Notes under the pieces: model-generated
What the model saw: the letters and a program-made list of their open reading frames with translations, nothing else
Databases searched by the model: none
Told to the model about the DNA's origin: nothing
Shown here: positions 9,083-17,565 of the stretch, piece by piece
How positions within the stretch are numbered: position 1 is the stretch's first letter
Layout of the letters: every line of letters begins with the position of its first letter
Made by a program: the position numbers and the translations under genes
Assembly: GCF_000243155.2 (NCBI RefSeq)
Contig: NC_018017.1
Coordinates: 2,728,001 to 2,792,000, forward strand
From: Desulfitobacterium dehalogenans ATCC 51507
Lineage (GTDB): Bacteria; Bacillota; Desulfitobacteriia; Desulfitobacteriales; Desulfitobacteriaceae
DNA: 64,000 nt
Reading direction: 5' to 3'

Positions 9083-9382
9083 TCATTCCCCAGGCTTCTG
9101 GTTTTCCAATTGAGCGATTCGATTCTCCAGCCTTTCCATGTCCGCTTTACTGGGAAGATTAAGTTCTGCCAGGATTTTTTGCACTTGTTCCTTAATCTTG
9201 GTATAGATTTCATCCTGCTGATCCTCTCCCTTTTGGATCAGCTCATTCATCCATTCCTTGGATTCGCCGGCAGACAGCTCCCCCTTCTTTACCAATTCGT
9301 CCACGACCTTCTCGATTTGCTCTTTGCTCACGACCGCCAAGCCTAATCCCAAGGATAAACCTTTCTTTACTATATCTTGCAT
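9083..9382 (-). CDS. Phasin-like coiled-coil protein, UbiB partner
   Basis: Small charged helical protein of about 99 residues: a Gly/Leu-rich amphipathic start (MQDIVKKGLSLGLGLAVV), then long Glu/Lys/Gln helices ending in a heptad-like segment. It fits the phasin/PhaI-like family that is often encoded just before UbiB genes in Clostridia. ATG 9382 is preferred because GGGGG lies 9 nt upstream; the ATG at 9391 abuts that ribosome site. First gene of the UbiB operon. Confidence 0.75.
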   Translation of the reverse strand: MQDIVKKGLSLGLGLAVVSKEQIEKVVDELVKKGELSAGESKEWMNELIQKGEDQQDEIYTKIKEQVQKILAELNLPSKADMERLENRIAQLENQKPGE

Positions 9383-9489
9383 AATATACATCCCCCTGTC
9401 ATGATTTCTATGCGAGTCCTTGCATTAGTATTCACGGGATTTCTGAAAACGATTCTTTATTTGCCATGAAGGCATACTCTAAGTGCATC

Positions 9490-9518
9490 TTGGCATTGTC
9501 AGGTGAATGCCTTATAAT
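9490..9518 (+). promoter_or_regulatory. Sigma-A type promoter for the cobalamin riboswitch/btuFCD operon
   Basis: TTGGCA (9490-9495), a 17-bp spacer and a consensus TATAAT (9513-9518), placing the transcript start a few bases before the riboswitch at 9541. Confidence 0.8.
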
Positions 9519-9540
9519 GATCTTAATTCAATACTGTACG

Positions 9541-9657
9541 ATTAGGTTCTCAATCCATTTTTGGATAGAGTTAAAAGGGAAGCCGGTTCAATTCCGGCAC
9601 GGTCCCGCCACTGTGAAACGAGTGAGTCATCACTCCCAAGTCAGGAACCTGCCTAAT
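9541..9657 (+). ncRNA. Cobalamin (AdoCbl) riboswitch
   Basis: Shows the class hallmarks: closing pair ATTAGG...CCTAAT, TTAAAAGGGAA followed by GCCGGT, the CCGCCACTGTG segment (9606-9616) and the B12 box AAGTCAGGAACCTGCC (9639-9654). It precedes btuFCD-like cobalamin uptake genes. Cobalamin binding is expected to favour the downstream terminator and shut uptake down. Confidence 0.95.
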
Positions 9658-9716
9658 CATCAGCGACCCTCCTCGAGGACAGGAAATAGGCGCTGCAAGA
9701 GTCCACATAGTGCAGC

Positions 9717-9756
9717 AAAAACCTTTTATCCTGGCGGTAAAAGGTTTTTATTTTGT
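9717..9756 (+). terminator. Riboswitch expression-platform terminator
   Basis: Hairpin AAAAACCTTTTA/TAAAAGGTTTTT followed by ATTTTG, 60 nt after the B12 box and 32 nt before the btuF-like start; the regulated terminator of the cobalamin riboswitch. Confidence 0.85.
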
Positions 9757-9787
9757 CTTGCCACCCTAACATGAAAGGAGAACCCAA

Positions 9788-10759
9788 ATGAATAGAAAAA
9801 AACGGACACTGCTCACCCTGCTCATAACCCTAGGGGTGACCTTATTTTTGATCAGCGGCTGCAATCCAACCTCACAGCAAGGTGCGGCTTCTCCCGAAAC
9901 ACCGGCTGGACAAGATACCAACCAGTCCACAAGTTACCCTTTAACTTACACAGACGATACAGGAGTGGCAACCACCCTGGAAAAGGAACCCCTGCGCATT
10001 ATTTGCCTGGCCCCGCCCTCCACGGAGATCTTAAGTGCTCTGGGCCTGGATGACAGGCTTATCAGCTTAACCGTCTATGATAATTACCCGGTGGGTATCC
10101 AGGAGAAAGCGGAATACGTCTTTGCAGATAGTTTAAACCCTAATATGGAACAGCTCATCCAGCTCAAACCGGATTTGGTTGTTACAGGGATGCATAACCA
10201 AGACTTTATCAACTCCCTGCGCAATTTAGGTATCCCTGTGGTTCATTTAAACCCGCAAAGTCTGGAAAGCACTTATCAAGCCATCGAGAAACTGGGATAC
10301 ATCACCAATACCCAGAAACAGGCACAGACAGTGGTCCAAGGAATGAACGAAAAGGAACAGGCCATTGCGGATAAAGTGGGGACTATCAAGGAATCCGACC
10401 GGGTCAAGGTATGGATTGAAGTGGATCCGGGCCTTTTTACCGCCGGTGAAGGAACTTTTCTTAATGAGCTCATCACCAAAGCGGGGGGAATCAATATCGC
10501 CAGTGATGTCCAAAACTGGGCACAATACAGCGAGGAGCAGGTGATTGATAAGAACCCTCAGGTTATCCTGAGCACCTACTCTTACTATATGGATAATGTA
10601 AAGGCCACTATCTTAGCCCGTCCAGCTTGGCAAGGCATTGATGCTATTGCCCATGACCGTATTTACGATCTGGACAGTGATATGGTTACCCGCTCCGGTC
10701 CCCGGATCATTGACGGCCTGGAGACGATCGCCAAAGCCCTTTATCCGGATCTTTTCTAA
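9788..10759 (+). CDS. btuF: Cobalamin ABC transporter substrate-binding lipoprotein
   Basis: 323-residue extracytoplasmic binding protein of the BtuF/FhuD (helical-backbone, class III) family. Signal peptide ends in lipobox LISGC (Cys at about residue 25), so it is lipid-anchored outside the membrane. A Ser/Thr/Gln-rich linker follows, then the two-lobed domain beginning LTYTDDTG with VVTGMHNQ in the first lobe. The riboswitch upstream and permease/ATPase genes downstream make cobalamin or another corrinoid the substrate. The AAGGAG ribosome site is well placed. Confidence 0.9.
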   Translation: MNRKKRTLLTLLITLGVTLFLISGCNPTSQQGAASPETPAGQDTNQSTSYPLTYTDDTGVATTLEKEPLRIICLAPPSTEILSALGLDDRLISLTVYDNYPVGIQEKAEYVFADSLNPNMEQLIQLKPDLVVTGMHNQDFINSLRNLGIPVVHLNPQSLESTYQAIEKLGYITNTQKQAQTVVQGMNEKEQAIADKVGTIKESDRVKVWIEVDPGLFTAGEGTFLNELITKAGGINIASDVQNWAQYSEEQVIDKNPQVILSTYSYYMDNVKATILARPAWQGIDAIAHDRIYDLDSDMVTRSGPRIIDGLETIAKALYPDLF

Positions 10760-10847
10760 CCCGCAGCCTTTTGTATTTTTGATACGGCATATAGTATTCA
10801 GTATGGGGAGAGACTTATTGACTTGAATTTAAGGAGGACAACATGAG

Positions 10848-11885
10848 ATGAATTCCAGAACTTTCCCCAAAGGCATCACATGGATTTTGGCCCTGTCCTT
10901 TCTCCTGCTTCTTTCCGTTGTGATCTGTGTAATGACCGGCTCTGTCTCCCTGCCCTTTCATCTTACCTGGAAGATTATTTTAAGCCATCTGCCTTTTTTT
11001 AACTTTGACCCCAGCTGGACTCCTGCCCAAGAATCCATCGTTTGGAATCTGCGCCTGCCCCGCGTCTTTTTAGCTTTGATCGTAGGGGCTATGCTGGCTA
11101 CCTCAGGAGTGGCCTTTCAAGGGATTCTGCGCAATCCTTTGGCTGATCCCTATATCTTAGGGGTCTCTTCCGGAGCTGCCTTTGGAGCAGCCTCAGCTAT
11201 CCTCTTTTTTCGCAGCTTTTCTTTCTTTGGTCAATCGGTCCTGCCCCTTTTCGCCTTTGCCGGGGGTCTTATTTCATTGGCCTTTGTCTTCTCTCTATCC
11301 AGACAGCACGGTCAATTTGAGCGGGAAATCTTAATTTTGGCCGGTGTGGTGGTGCAGGCTTTGCTGAGTGCTTTTCTCTCCCTCCTCATTGCTGTTTCCG
11401 GCGAGCAGATGCAGCAGATTATCTTCTGGATGATGGGGAGTCTCGCCAACAGCAACTGGCAGAATGTCCTTATCCTTCTCCCTTATTTTCTCATCGGCTT
11501 GACCTACCTTCTCTTTCAAAACCGGGAGCTTAATGTCATTGCTTTAGGGGAAAGAGCTGCGACTCATCTCGGAATTAATGTGGAGAGGAAAAAAATCGCC
11601 ATTCTAATCGTTGGCTCCTTATTGGCCACCGCCGCTGTTTCCATGGTGGGCATCATCGGCTTCGTAGGACTTATTATTCCCCATCTTATGCGTCTTCTGG
11701 TAGGGCCTGACCACCGAATTCTTTTGCCGGTATCCACTTTAGCGGGAGCAATCTTTCTTTTGTGGTCGGATACCATTGCCAGAACCCTGCTCCAATCACA
11801 GGAGATTCCTATCGGAGCGATTACAGCTTTTGTGGGTGCGCCCTTTTTCGCTTATCTTTTAAAGAGTGGTTTAAGGAGGGGTTAA
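10848..11885 (+). CDS. btuC: Cobalamin ABC transporter permease (FecCD family)
   Basis: 345-residue permease with about ten helices. The FecCD signature segments are present: RLPRVFLALIVGAMLATSG near residue 65, NPLADPYILGVSSGAAFG near 97, and the coupling region GIIGFVGLIIPHLMRL near 265. It forms the membrane channel of the BtuFCD importer. Its stop is 1 nt before the ATPase start. The start region is unusual: AGGAGG is followed by ATGAGATGA, where a two-codon frame (ATG AGA TGA at 10843) overlaps this gene's own ATG. Confidence 0.92.
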   Translation: MNSRTFPKGITWILALSFLLLLSVVICVMTGSVSLPFHLTWKIILSHLPFFNFDPSWTPAQESIVWNLRLPRVFLALIVGAMLATSGVAFQGILRNPLADPYILGVSSGAAFGAASAILFFRSFSFFGQSVLPLFAFAGGLISLAFVFSLSRQHGQFEREILILAGVVVQALLSAFLSLLIAVSGEQMQQIIFWMMGSLANSNWQNVLILLPYFLIGLTYLLFQNRELNVIALGERAATHLGINVERKKIAILIVGSLLATAAVSMVGIIGFVGLIIPHLMRLLVGPDHRILLPVSTLAGAIFLLWSDTIARTLLQSQEIPIGAITAFVGAPFFAYLLKSGLRRG

Positions 11886-11886
11886 G

Positions 11887-12666
11887 ATGAACGTGTTCGA
11901 GATTCAGAACCTTAATCAACATTATGGCTCCTTTGCTGTTTTGCGAGATATCTCCTTCACTATAGGTCAAGGAGATATGTTTGGAATCATCGGCCCCAAT
12001 GGCAGCGGCAAATCAACTCTGGTCCGCACCATCAGCGGTCTTCAGCCGCCTACCTCCGGGAAGGTTCAACTTATGGACAGACTTCTTTCCTCCTATACCT
12101 CCAAAGAACTGGCCCGCCAAATCGCCGTCCTGGAGCAGGAAGGCACCCCTGCCCTGCCCTTTACCGTAGAGCAGATCGTATCCATGGGGCGCTATCCCTG
12201 GTTAAAGCCCTTTGCCGATCTAGGCCACCATGACAAGGCTGTGGTGGAGAACATACTCGTTAAACTGAACCTTTGGCATAAACGCTCCCAAAAGGTCAGC
12301 ACCCTAAGCGGCGGTCAACGCCAACTAGTCTCTCTGGCCCGTGCCATGGCTCAGGAACCCCAAATACTCATCTTGGATGAACCCACCACCTATTTGGATA
12401 TCGGACACCAAATCTTAGTCATGGATCATGTCCGTCAGTGGCATGATGAGTTAGGAATCACTGTGATCATGGTCTTGCACGATTTGAATATAGCGGGTCA
12501 ATATTGCAACCGGATTCTCCTTCTGGATCAAGGGGAAATCGTCACCTGGGGCAAAAAAGAAGACGTTCTCCTGGAAGAAACTCTAGCCCAAGTGTATAAA
12601 GCGGATTTAGTTCAAGTTCATCATCCCAAATTAGGAGTACCTCAATTCCTATTGAGCGGAAAATGA
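11887..12666 (+). CDS. btuD: Cobalamin ABC transporter ATP-binding protein
   Basis: 259-residue ATPase of the BtuD/FepC type. Walker A GPNGSGKST (about residue 37), signature LSGGQRQLVSLARA, Walker B ILILDEPTTYLD, switch histidine in MVLHDLN. It drives corrinoid import with the preceding btuF and btuC products. The C-terminal tail after about residue 215 is the short regulatory extension usual in this family. Confidence 0.92.
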   Translation: MNVFEIQNLNQHYGSFAVLRDISFTIGQGDMFGIIGPNGSGKSTLVRTISGLQPPTSGKVQLMDRLLSSYTSKELARQIAVLEQEGTPALPFTVEQIVSMGRYPWLKPFADLGHHDKAVVENILVKLNLWHKRSQKVSTLSGGQRQLVSLARAMAQEPQILILDEPTTYLDIGHQILVMDHVRQWHDELGITVIMVLHDLNIAGQYCNRILLLDQGEIVTWGKKEDVLLEETLAQVYKADLVQVHHPKLGVPQFLLSGK

Positions 12667-12745
12667 TTCCTGAGATTAACAAAACCTGGCGATTTAACCA
12701 ATCATCCTCTAAGGACATCGTGAAAAAGTTATTTTATACTGAAGA

Positions 12746-12780
12746 CAACCTGTTAGAATCTGATAGGTTGTTTTTTGTTT
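12746..12780 (+). terminator. Intrinsic terminator of the btuFCD operon
   Basis: 12-bp stem (CAACCTGTTAGA with TCTGATAGGTTG, two G-U pairs) followed by TTTTTTG. It lies 80 nt after btuD and just before the NlpC/P60 gene's ribosome site. Confidence 0.85.
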
Positions 12781-12795
12781 TGAAAGGAGAAATTT

Positions 12796-13587
12796 ATGAA
12801 GAACCTTATGAAAAAAAATATAAATAAAAATCGTTACAAGAAAGTCCTTATTACTGGAATGGTTCCGATAGTGTCCTTGGGACTTTTCGCTACGACCCTC
12901 TTTGCTTACCCTCAGACCATTTCAGAACCTATAGCACCTCAAAGTATAGCTTTGACTGAGGAAACTGCCCTTGCCCCTCAAGCCTATTCCGAAACAACCT
13001 TGGCCTCCAGTGCTTCGCTTGCCAATGTCGAGGCCACCAGACAGTCCGTAACCAGTGAAATCTCCCGTGGGTCCAAATCCACTCAGCCTGCGCCTTCTCA
13101 AGCTCCGAAGACTACCCCTTCAACCTCTCCCGCCACCTCTTCCCAAAAGTCTTCCAACACAAGCAAAAGTGCTGCCAACACCCCCAAAGTCTCCGCCAAA
13201 TCCAGCACACCGGTGAGTACCTCCAAAGCCACTGCCGTAATCAACACTGCCAAAAAATATATTGGAGTGCCTTATGTTTGGGGCGGCACCACCACCAGCG
13301 GATTTGATTGTTCAGGATACACCCAATATGTCTTCGCTCAGCATGGCATTTCCTTACCTCGGGTATCCCGGGATCAATATAATGTAGGAACGGCTGTTTC
13401 CTTCAGCAACCTCAAAGCCGGAGACCTGGTCTTCTTCTCATTGGACGGGGATAAAGTCATTGATCATGTGGGAATCTTCCTGGGAAATGGACAGTTCATC
13501 AATGCCTCCAGTTCAAAGGGAGTAACCATTTATACCATGGGTTCCTACTGGCAATCCCACTTCATTGGGGCAAAACGCGTCCTCTAG
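12796..13587 (+). CDS. Secreted NlpC/P60 peptidoglycan endopeptidase
   Basis: 263 residues. Basic N-terminus and hydrophobic helix (about 19-37) form a signal peptide or anchor; a long Ser/Thr/Pro/Ala/Lys-rich low-complexity linker follows to about residue 145. The C-terminal NlpC/P60 domain begins AKKYIGVPYVWGG with the catalytic Cys in FDCSGY and the His in DHVGIFLG. It would cut D-glutamyl-meso-diaminopimelate bonds in the cell wall. No SH3b or LysM domain is visible, so the linker alone reaches the wall. GAAAGGAGAA ribosome site. Confidence 0.92.
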   Translation: MKNLMKKNINKNRYKKVLITGMVPIVSLGLFATTLFAYPQTISEPIAPQSIALTEETALAPQAYSETTLASSASLANVEATRQSVTSEISRGSKSTQPAPSQAPKTTPSTSPATSSQKSSNTSKSAANTPKVSAKSSTPVSTSKATAVINTAKKYIGVPYVWGGTTTSGFDCSGYTQYVFAQHGISLPRVSRDQYNVGTAVSFSNLKAGDLVFFSLDGDKVIDHVGIFLGNGQFINASSSKGVTIYTMGSYWQSHFIGAKRVL

Positions 13588-13633
13588 TCAGCCGGAGCCA
13601 TTCGTAATCGATTATGAATTTCTAACCCTATGA

Positions 13634-13686
13634 AAAGGGAGTATCGCCGCTACTTTTTAAGCAGCCGGCGATACTCCCTTTTTTTA
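13634..13686. terminator. Bidirectional intrinsic terminator
   Basis: 15-bp stem AAGGGAGTATCGCCG with CGGCGATACTCCCTT, flanked by A-run and T-run, between the convergent NlpC/P60 (+) and DUF2628 (-) genes; it touches the latter's stop codon. Confidence 0.9.
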
Positions 13687-14214
13687 TGTATGGATAACTC
13701 CATTGAGCAAGGACGTTAAATAGCCCAGAATAATATTATAAAGAAAGAGCATTAGACATGTTGCCAAAATCCCCCGCCAATTAGGGCCTCCTTCGGCAGC
13801 CGCTCTCCTGCGGATTTCTTCAGATTCCAGGCCCGATTCTTTCAGCTGATCTAATTTTCTGCGAATATGACGATAGTATAGAGCATTGCCAAAGGCCCCC
13901 ATAAGTAAGGAGATCACGATGGTTATCCGAATGTCGGGCTCCCATCCCAGCACGAAAATATAAGCCACATCTCCAGCCAGCATAATCCCTACCAATAGAG
14001 CGAGGTATACATACATTTGACGATAGCCCACCCAGAAAGCAAAGACAAAGAAGGCTGCCCAGTTCCAGGAAAATGCCTTCTCCGGAGCAGAGGTCTTACT
14101 CCATTTGCGCAGATAATAATCCGCATTCTTCCCAATATACAAGCTCATCAGTTCCTGCTTTTCCAGCTCCTGGTAGTCGTAGACCTTAAAGAATCCCTTC
14201 CCCTGCTCCTCCAT
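13684..14214 (-). CDS. DUF2628 family membrane protein
   Basis: 176 residues. A soluble N-terminal 55 residues contain YYLRKWSK; the diagnostic segment FSWNWAAFFVFAFWVGYRQM follows, then two to three more hydrophobic stretches, a charged loop around residues 115-140 and a final helix. This matches DUF2628, a membrane family of unknown function. Monocistronic; upstream lies the large structured non-coding block. Confidence 0.8.
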   Translation of the reverse strand: MEEQGKGFFKVYDYQELEKQELMSLYIGKNADYYLRKWSKTSAPEKAFSWNWAAFFVFAFWVGYRQMYVYLALLVGIMLAGDVAYIFVLGWEPDIRITIVISLLMGAFGNALYYRHIRRKLDQLKESGLESEEIRRRAAAEGGPNWRGILATCLMLFLYNIILGYLTSLLNGVIHT

Positions 14215-14280
14215 AGGTACACCTTCTCTCGATGCATTACCTCATTATAGCATGTATGCTTAGAACCTACCCAGAAAAAA

Positions 14281-14512
14281 ACCGAAAGCTAAGTCTCCAG
14301 GATTTTGCTTTCGGCGTTCACTCTATAAGCTGCGCGGAGCAATCTAATCGCTCAAGACCTCCGCTGCGTCGGGTCCCCGCCCAAATCGCTCCTGCTCAAT
14401 GGGCGGTTGGAAACGTCCTGTTTCCAACCCGACTCCGCTGCAGCCTTTTCGCGAAGATTGCTTACCTGCTCGCTTAGAATCCGTTCTCTGCCTTAAAGCA
14501 AAATCCCTGGGC
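14281..14512. repeat. Long inverted-repeat element without coding capacity
   Basis: A 12-bp perfect long-range stem (GGATTTTGCTTT at 14300-14311 with AAAGCAAAATCC at 14495-14506), extendable to about 16 bp with one bulge (CCAG/CTGG), encloses nested pairings: GCAATCT with AGATTGC, GTCGGGT with ACCCGAC, and a local hairpin GGAAAC-GTCC-TGTTTCC. The outer flank also holds CCGAAAGC/GCTTTCGG. No other copy was seen. The design is like the adjacent repeat family: one long outer stem with nested inner stems. Confidence 0.6.
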
Positions 14513-14624
14513 TGCCTTTCGGGCTTGAGCGGCGCGGATGTAGGGATAAGCTTCCAGGCCCAGACACTTTTCATCCCAGCCGACGCCGCCTGCGGCGAGC
14601 CGGCTACCCTGGAAAAGAGTCGAT

Positions 14625-14890
14625 AAAAGACCCGCAAGCGTAGCTTTACGCACAAAAGCGAACGGATTTCACTGTGTATAAGGCAGCTAAGGCTTCTGAT
14701 TCGCTTCACTCACCATAAGCCAAGCTTTCTTTAAGCGGAAGGGCGGCTGGGTTAACGAGGCTTTCTTAACATAGCGGAGCCACCGGTTCACATCAGGTAC
14801 TACCCGGAGGTTTGGCGCAGCTGTTAAGAAAGCGAGTTGACCAGCCCTGGAGCTATGAAGTGAGCGTTGTGCGTAAAGCTACCCTGACCC
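14625..14890 (-). repeat. Structured interspersed element, copy A (minus orientation)
   Basis: Copy of the family also at 47393-47612 and 54656-54870. Outer stem GTAGCTTTACGCACAA pairs perfectly over 16 bp (14867-14880 side with the 14640-14654 side), enclosed by GACCC/GGGTC-type ends. The inner stems GGTCAAC/GTTAACC and TTTCTTAACA/TGTTAAGAAA are kept, and the core (14785-14815) carries the ACC-TCCG-GGT hairpin and ACCTGATGTGAACC. It starts 9 nt after the prfC stop, on the same strand, and has a neighbouring GCCGCAGGCGGC hairpin (about 14580-14605) shared with copy C. Confidence 0.8.
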
Positions 14891-14898
14891 GAGCTTTC

Positions 14899-16488
14899 TT
14901 ACTCTCTAATAGGCTGCGGATAAAAATCTATCCCATAGCGTTCGCTTAACCAATTAGCCTTCCATTTGTCCAAAAGCAGGACAGCATAATTCTCATCCTG
15001 ATCCAAGACCACCATACTCATACTGGATTCCTTAAGAATACGAATCTTTTCTTCATCCTTAGGTATCCATTGGACAATTTCGTAGGGCAGACTGTTGATT
15101 TGAACCTCTACTCCATACTCGTCCCGCAGTCGGTATTCCAAAACTTCAAATTGGAGTTGGCCGACTACCCCTACCACGGGAGCCTCTACCCCAATATTCA
15201 AATCCCGGAAGACATGGATAGCCCCCTCTTCCTGAAGCTCCTGTATCCCCTTAATGAATTGCTTCCTTTTCAGGGCATTGGCGATGCTGACCCGGGCAAA
15301 GTTCTCCGGGCTGAAAAAAGGCATGGCTTCAAATTCGATACCATCCTTTTCCGCCAAGACATCACCGATGCGGAGCACTCCACTGTCATGAACCCCAATG
15401 ATATCTCCCGCATAGGCCTCATCCAAAATAGTCCGCTCCTGGGCGAACAGCTGCTGAGGCTGAGCCAGCCTCATTTTGCGATGAGTCCGATTATGAATGA
15501 CATTCATGCCCCGTTCATATCTGCCTGAGCAAATGCGGATAAAGGCAATACGGTCCCGGTGCATTGCGTTCATATTAGCTTGAATCTTAAAGACAAACCC
15601 TACAAATTGCGGACTTGCCGGTTCTAAAGTACCCATGTTGGATTGTCGCGGTGCCGGAGCCGGTGCTAGCTCTAAGAAACTATCCAGGAAGTTGGGCACC
15701 CCAAAATTATTCAAAGCACTTCCAAAAAACACGGGAGTTACTTCCCCCCGATCCACTCGTTCCTTATCAAAGACATTCCCGGCCATATCCAAAAGCTCAA
15801 TCTCCTCTTGGAAGCGATTGAGTAAGTCTTCCCCAATCCATTCCCTGATCTCGGGATCATCAACATGACCTGTCCGGCGTGTATCGTCATTGCCTTTACG
15901 CAGTCCGTCGGTAAAGCACTCCACATTACCCGTTTCCCGGTCATAGATTCCTTTAAAATCAGCTCCGTCGCCTATAGGCCAATTCATAGCATAAGCTTCA
16001 ATGCCTAAGACTTTCTCTACTTCATCCATAAGATCGATAGGGTGCTTTCCTTCCCGATCCATCTTGTTAACAAAGGTAAAGATGGGAATTCCCCGACGTT
16101 TACAGACTTCGAAGAGTTTAATGGTCTGTACTTCCACACCTTTTGCCGCATCGATCAACATCACGGCACTATCCGCGGCTGTCAGGGTGCGATAGGTATC
16201 TTCACTGAAATCTTGGTGACCTGGGGTATCCAGAATATTGATGACAAATCCTTGATAATTAAACTGCATGGCACTGGAAGTGATGGAAATTCCCCTTTGC
16301 CGTTCTAATTCCATCCAGTCCGAAGTAGCATACCGTTGGGTCTTTCTTGCCTTGACATTCCCCGCCAAATGGATAGCTCCCCCAAAAAGCAGCAGTTTTT
16401 CAGTTAAAGTGGTCTTCCCCGCATCAGGGTGTGAGATAATAGCAAATGTTTTTCGAGAACTGATGTGTTCTTCAAGGGATATGCTCAC
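14899..16488 (-). CDS. prfC: Peptide chain release factor 3
   Basis: GTPase that recycles RF1/RF2 after translation termination. 529 residues, normal for RF3. G1 SHPDAGKTTLTEK at about residue 19-31, switch II DTPGHQDFSEDTYRTL, G4 FVNKMDRE, then the RF3-specific middle and C-terminal domains ending DFYPQPIRE. GTG start with AAGGAG 10 nt upstream. It is alone on its strand; its transcript would run straight into structured element A, which begins 9 nt after the stop and may serve as its 3' structure. Confidence 0.95.
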   Translation of the reverse strand: MSISLEEHISSRKTFAIISHPDAGKTTLTEKLLLFGGAIHLAGNVKARKTQRYATSDWMELERQRGISITSSAMQFNYQGFVINILDTPGHQDFSEDTYRTLTAADSAVMLIDAAKGVEVQTIKLFEVCKRRGIPIFTFVNKMDREGKHPIDLMDEVEKVLGIEAYAMNWPIGDGADFKGIYDRETGNVECFTDGLRKGNDDTRRTGHVDDPEIREWIGEDLLNRFQEEIELLDMAGNVFDKERVDRGEVTPVFFGSALNNFGVPNFLDSFLELAPAPAPRQSNMGTLEPASPQFVGFVFKIQANMNAMHRDRIAFIRICSGRYERGMNVIHNRTHRKMRLAQPQQLFAQERTILDEAYAGDIIGVHDSGVLRIGDVLAEKDGIEFEAMPFFSPENFARVSIANALKRKQFIKGIQELQEEGAIHVFRDLNIGVEAPVVGVVGQLQFEVLEYRLRDEYGVEVQINSLPYEIVQWIPKDEEKIRILKESSMSMVVLDQDENYAVLLLDKWKANWLSERYGIDFYPQPIRE

Positions 16489-16712
16489 AAAGTTTACTCC
16501 TTACTCTATAAATTAAGATCAATAGGATCTTTTCGTAATAGGATTGACCGCTCCATAACGATGAACAGCATTTTATTATAACATAATAAATTCTACGAAA
16601 AAAGGAATCAGAATGACTCCAATGGACAGGATTTCTGCTTTTTATCCTTGTTAACTTTGCAGGAATCACCATCAGCATGTGGAAATAGTATAGGTAAAGG
16701 AGGGGACTTGCT

Positions 16713-17171
16713 ATGACGCTCTTTGAAGTTCTGTACAATACCCTTAAAAAGGACTGTTGGAAATTTGACTTCGACCAAAAAAACGAGCTGTTCCGTTTAG
16801 AAATTCGCGGTATTAACTGTGATTTTGTCTCTTTCATTATTGTTGATGAAGAGCAGGAGTCGCTGCTTTGCAATACACATATCAAGCAAAAGATACCTTT
16901 TGCCAAGCGCGTAGAAGTCTGCAACTTCATGAATCGGATTAATCATGAACTTGCCATTGGTAATTTTGAAATGGATATGGATGATGGGGAAATTCGTTTC
17001 CGGACCTACCTGGATTCTGCCAATTCAGAGCCTTCCCAGGAACAGCTCATTAATCTTATCTGGAATGGTGCACAAACCTTTGATACTTATTATCCTGGAT
17101 TAATCAAAATCATATCCGAAGACTATCCGGCTGAGGAAGCGGTTCGAATCTGTTCCCAAGATGATGACTAA
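16713..17171 (+). CDS. YbjN domain-containing protein
   Basis: 152-residue acidic cytoplasmic protein. The arrangement (FDFDQKNELFRLEIRG, a central PFAKRVEVCNFMNRINHELAIG and GEIRFRTYLD) fits the YbjN/T3SS-chaperone-like fold. Biochemical function unknown; YbjN proteins have been linked to stress and surface phenotypes in other bacteria. Strong AAAGGAGGGG ribosome site. It stands alone, diverging from prfC with about 220 nt of shared upstream DNA in which no further feature was recognised. Confidence 0.75.
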   Translation: MTLFEVLYNTLKKDCWKFDFDQKNELFRLEIRGINCDFVSFIIVDEEQESLLCNTHIKQKIPFAKRVEVCNFMNRINHELAIGNFEMDMDDGEIRFRTYLDSANSEPSQEQLINLIWNGAQTFDTYYPGLIKIISEDYPAEEAVRICSQDDD

Positions 17172-17308
17172 GTATTTTTTCCTTTTATTAGAATTAATAG
17201 TTGATTGATGATGATTAAACCAACAATTACCTGTTTATTTTCTCCTGCTGATTCAGATAATAAGATCGTCTCACTAACTAATACAAATTACTTAAGGAGG
17301 GACCCTAC

Positions 17309-17515
17309 ATGGCAGGAGAAAGAAACACTAACCAACCAGCAACACAAGGTGCATCACAATCATTGGATCAATTCAAGTATGAAATCGCAAATGAACTCGG
17401 CGTTCAATTGGGCGGCGACCGCACCAGCCGTGAAAACGGTTCTGTCGGTGGAATGATGACCAAACGCATGATTCAATTTGCAGAAGAAAACCTCAAAAGA
17501 GGAACCCGCATCTAA
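17309..17515 (+). CDS. Alpha/beta-type small acid-soluble spore protein
   Basis: 68-residue SASP that coats and protects spore DNA. Diagnostic segments: FKYEIANELGV, the germination-protease-site-like ELGV context, and GGMMTKRMIQFAEENL. The N-terminus is Gln/Asn/Thr-rich. AAGGAGG ribosome site 8 nt before the ATG. Expected to be made in the forespore under sigma-G; no promoter is called. A hairpin follows at 17533-17560. Confidence 0.95.
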   Translation: MAGERNTNQPATQGASQSLDQFKYEIANELGVQLGGDRTSRENGSVGGMMTKRMIQFAEENLKRGTRI

Positions 17516-17532
17516 CTGTACATTAACCTTAT

Positions 17533-17560
17533 GAGAGGTATCCGCAAGGATACCTCTTAC
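17533..17560 (+). terminator. Hairpin after the SASP gene
   Basis: Perfect stem GAGGTATCC-GCAA-GGATACCTC with a weak TTACTATTT tail, 18 nt after the SASP stop codon. Confidence 0.7.
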
Positions 17561-17565
17561 TATTT

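Noticed and set aside
14344-14709. 121-codon minus-strand frame across the non-coding block
   Set aside because: It crosses two folded elements whose stems explain the sequence; arginine/serine-rich composition and no ribosome site.
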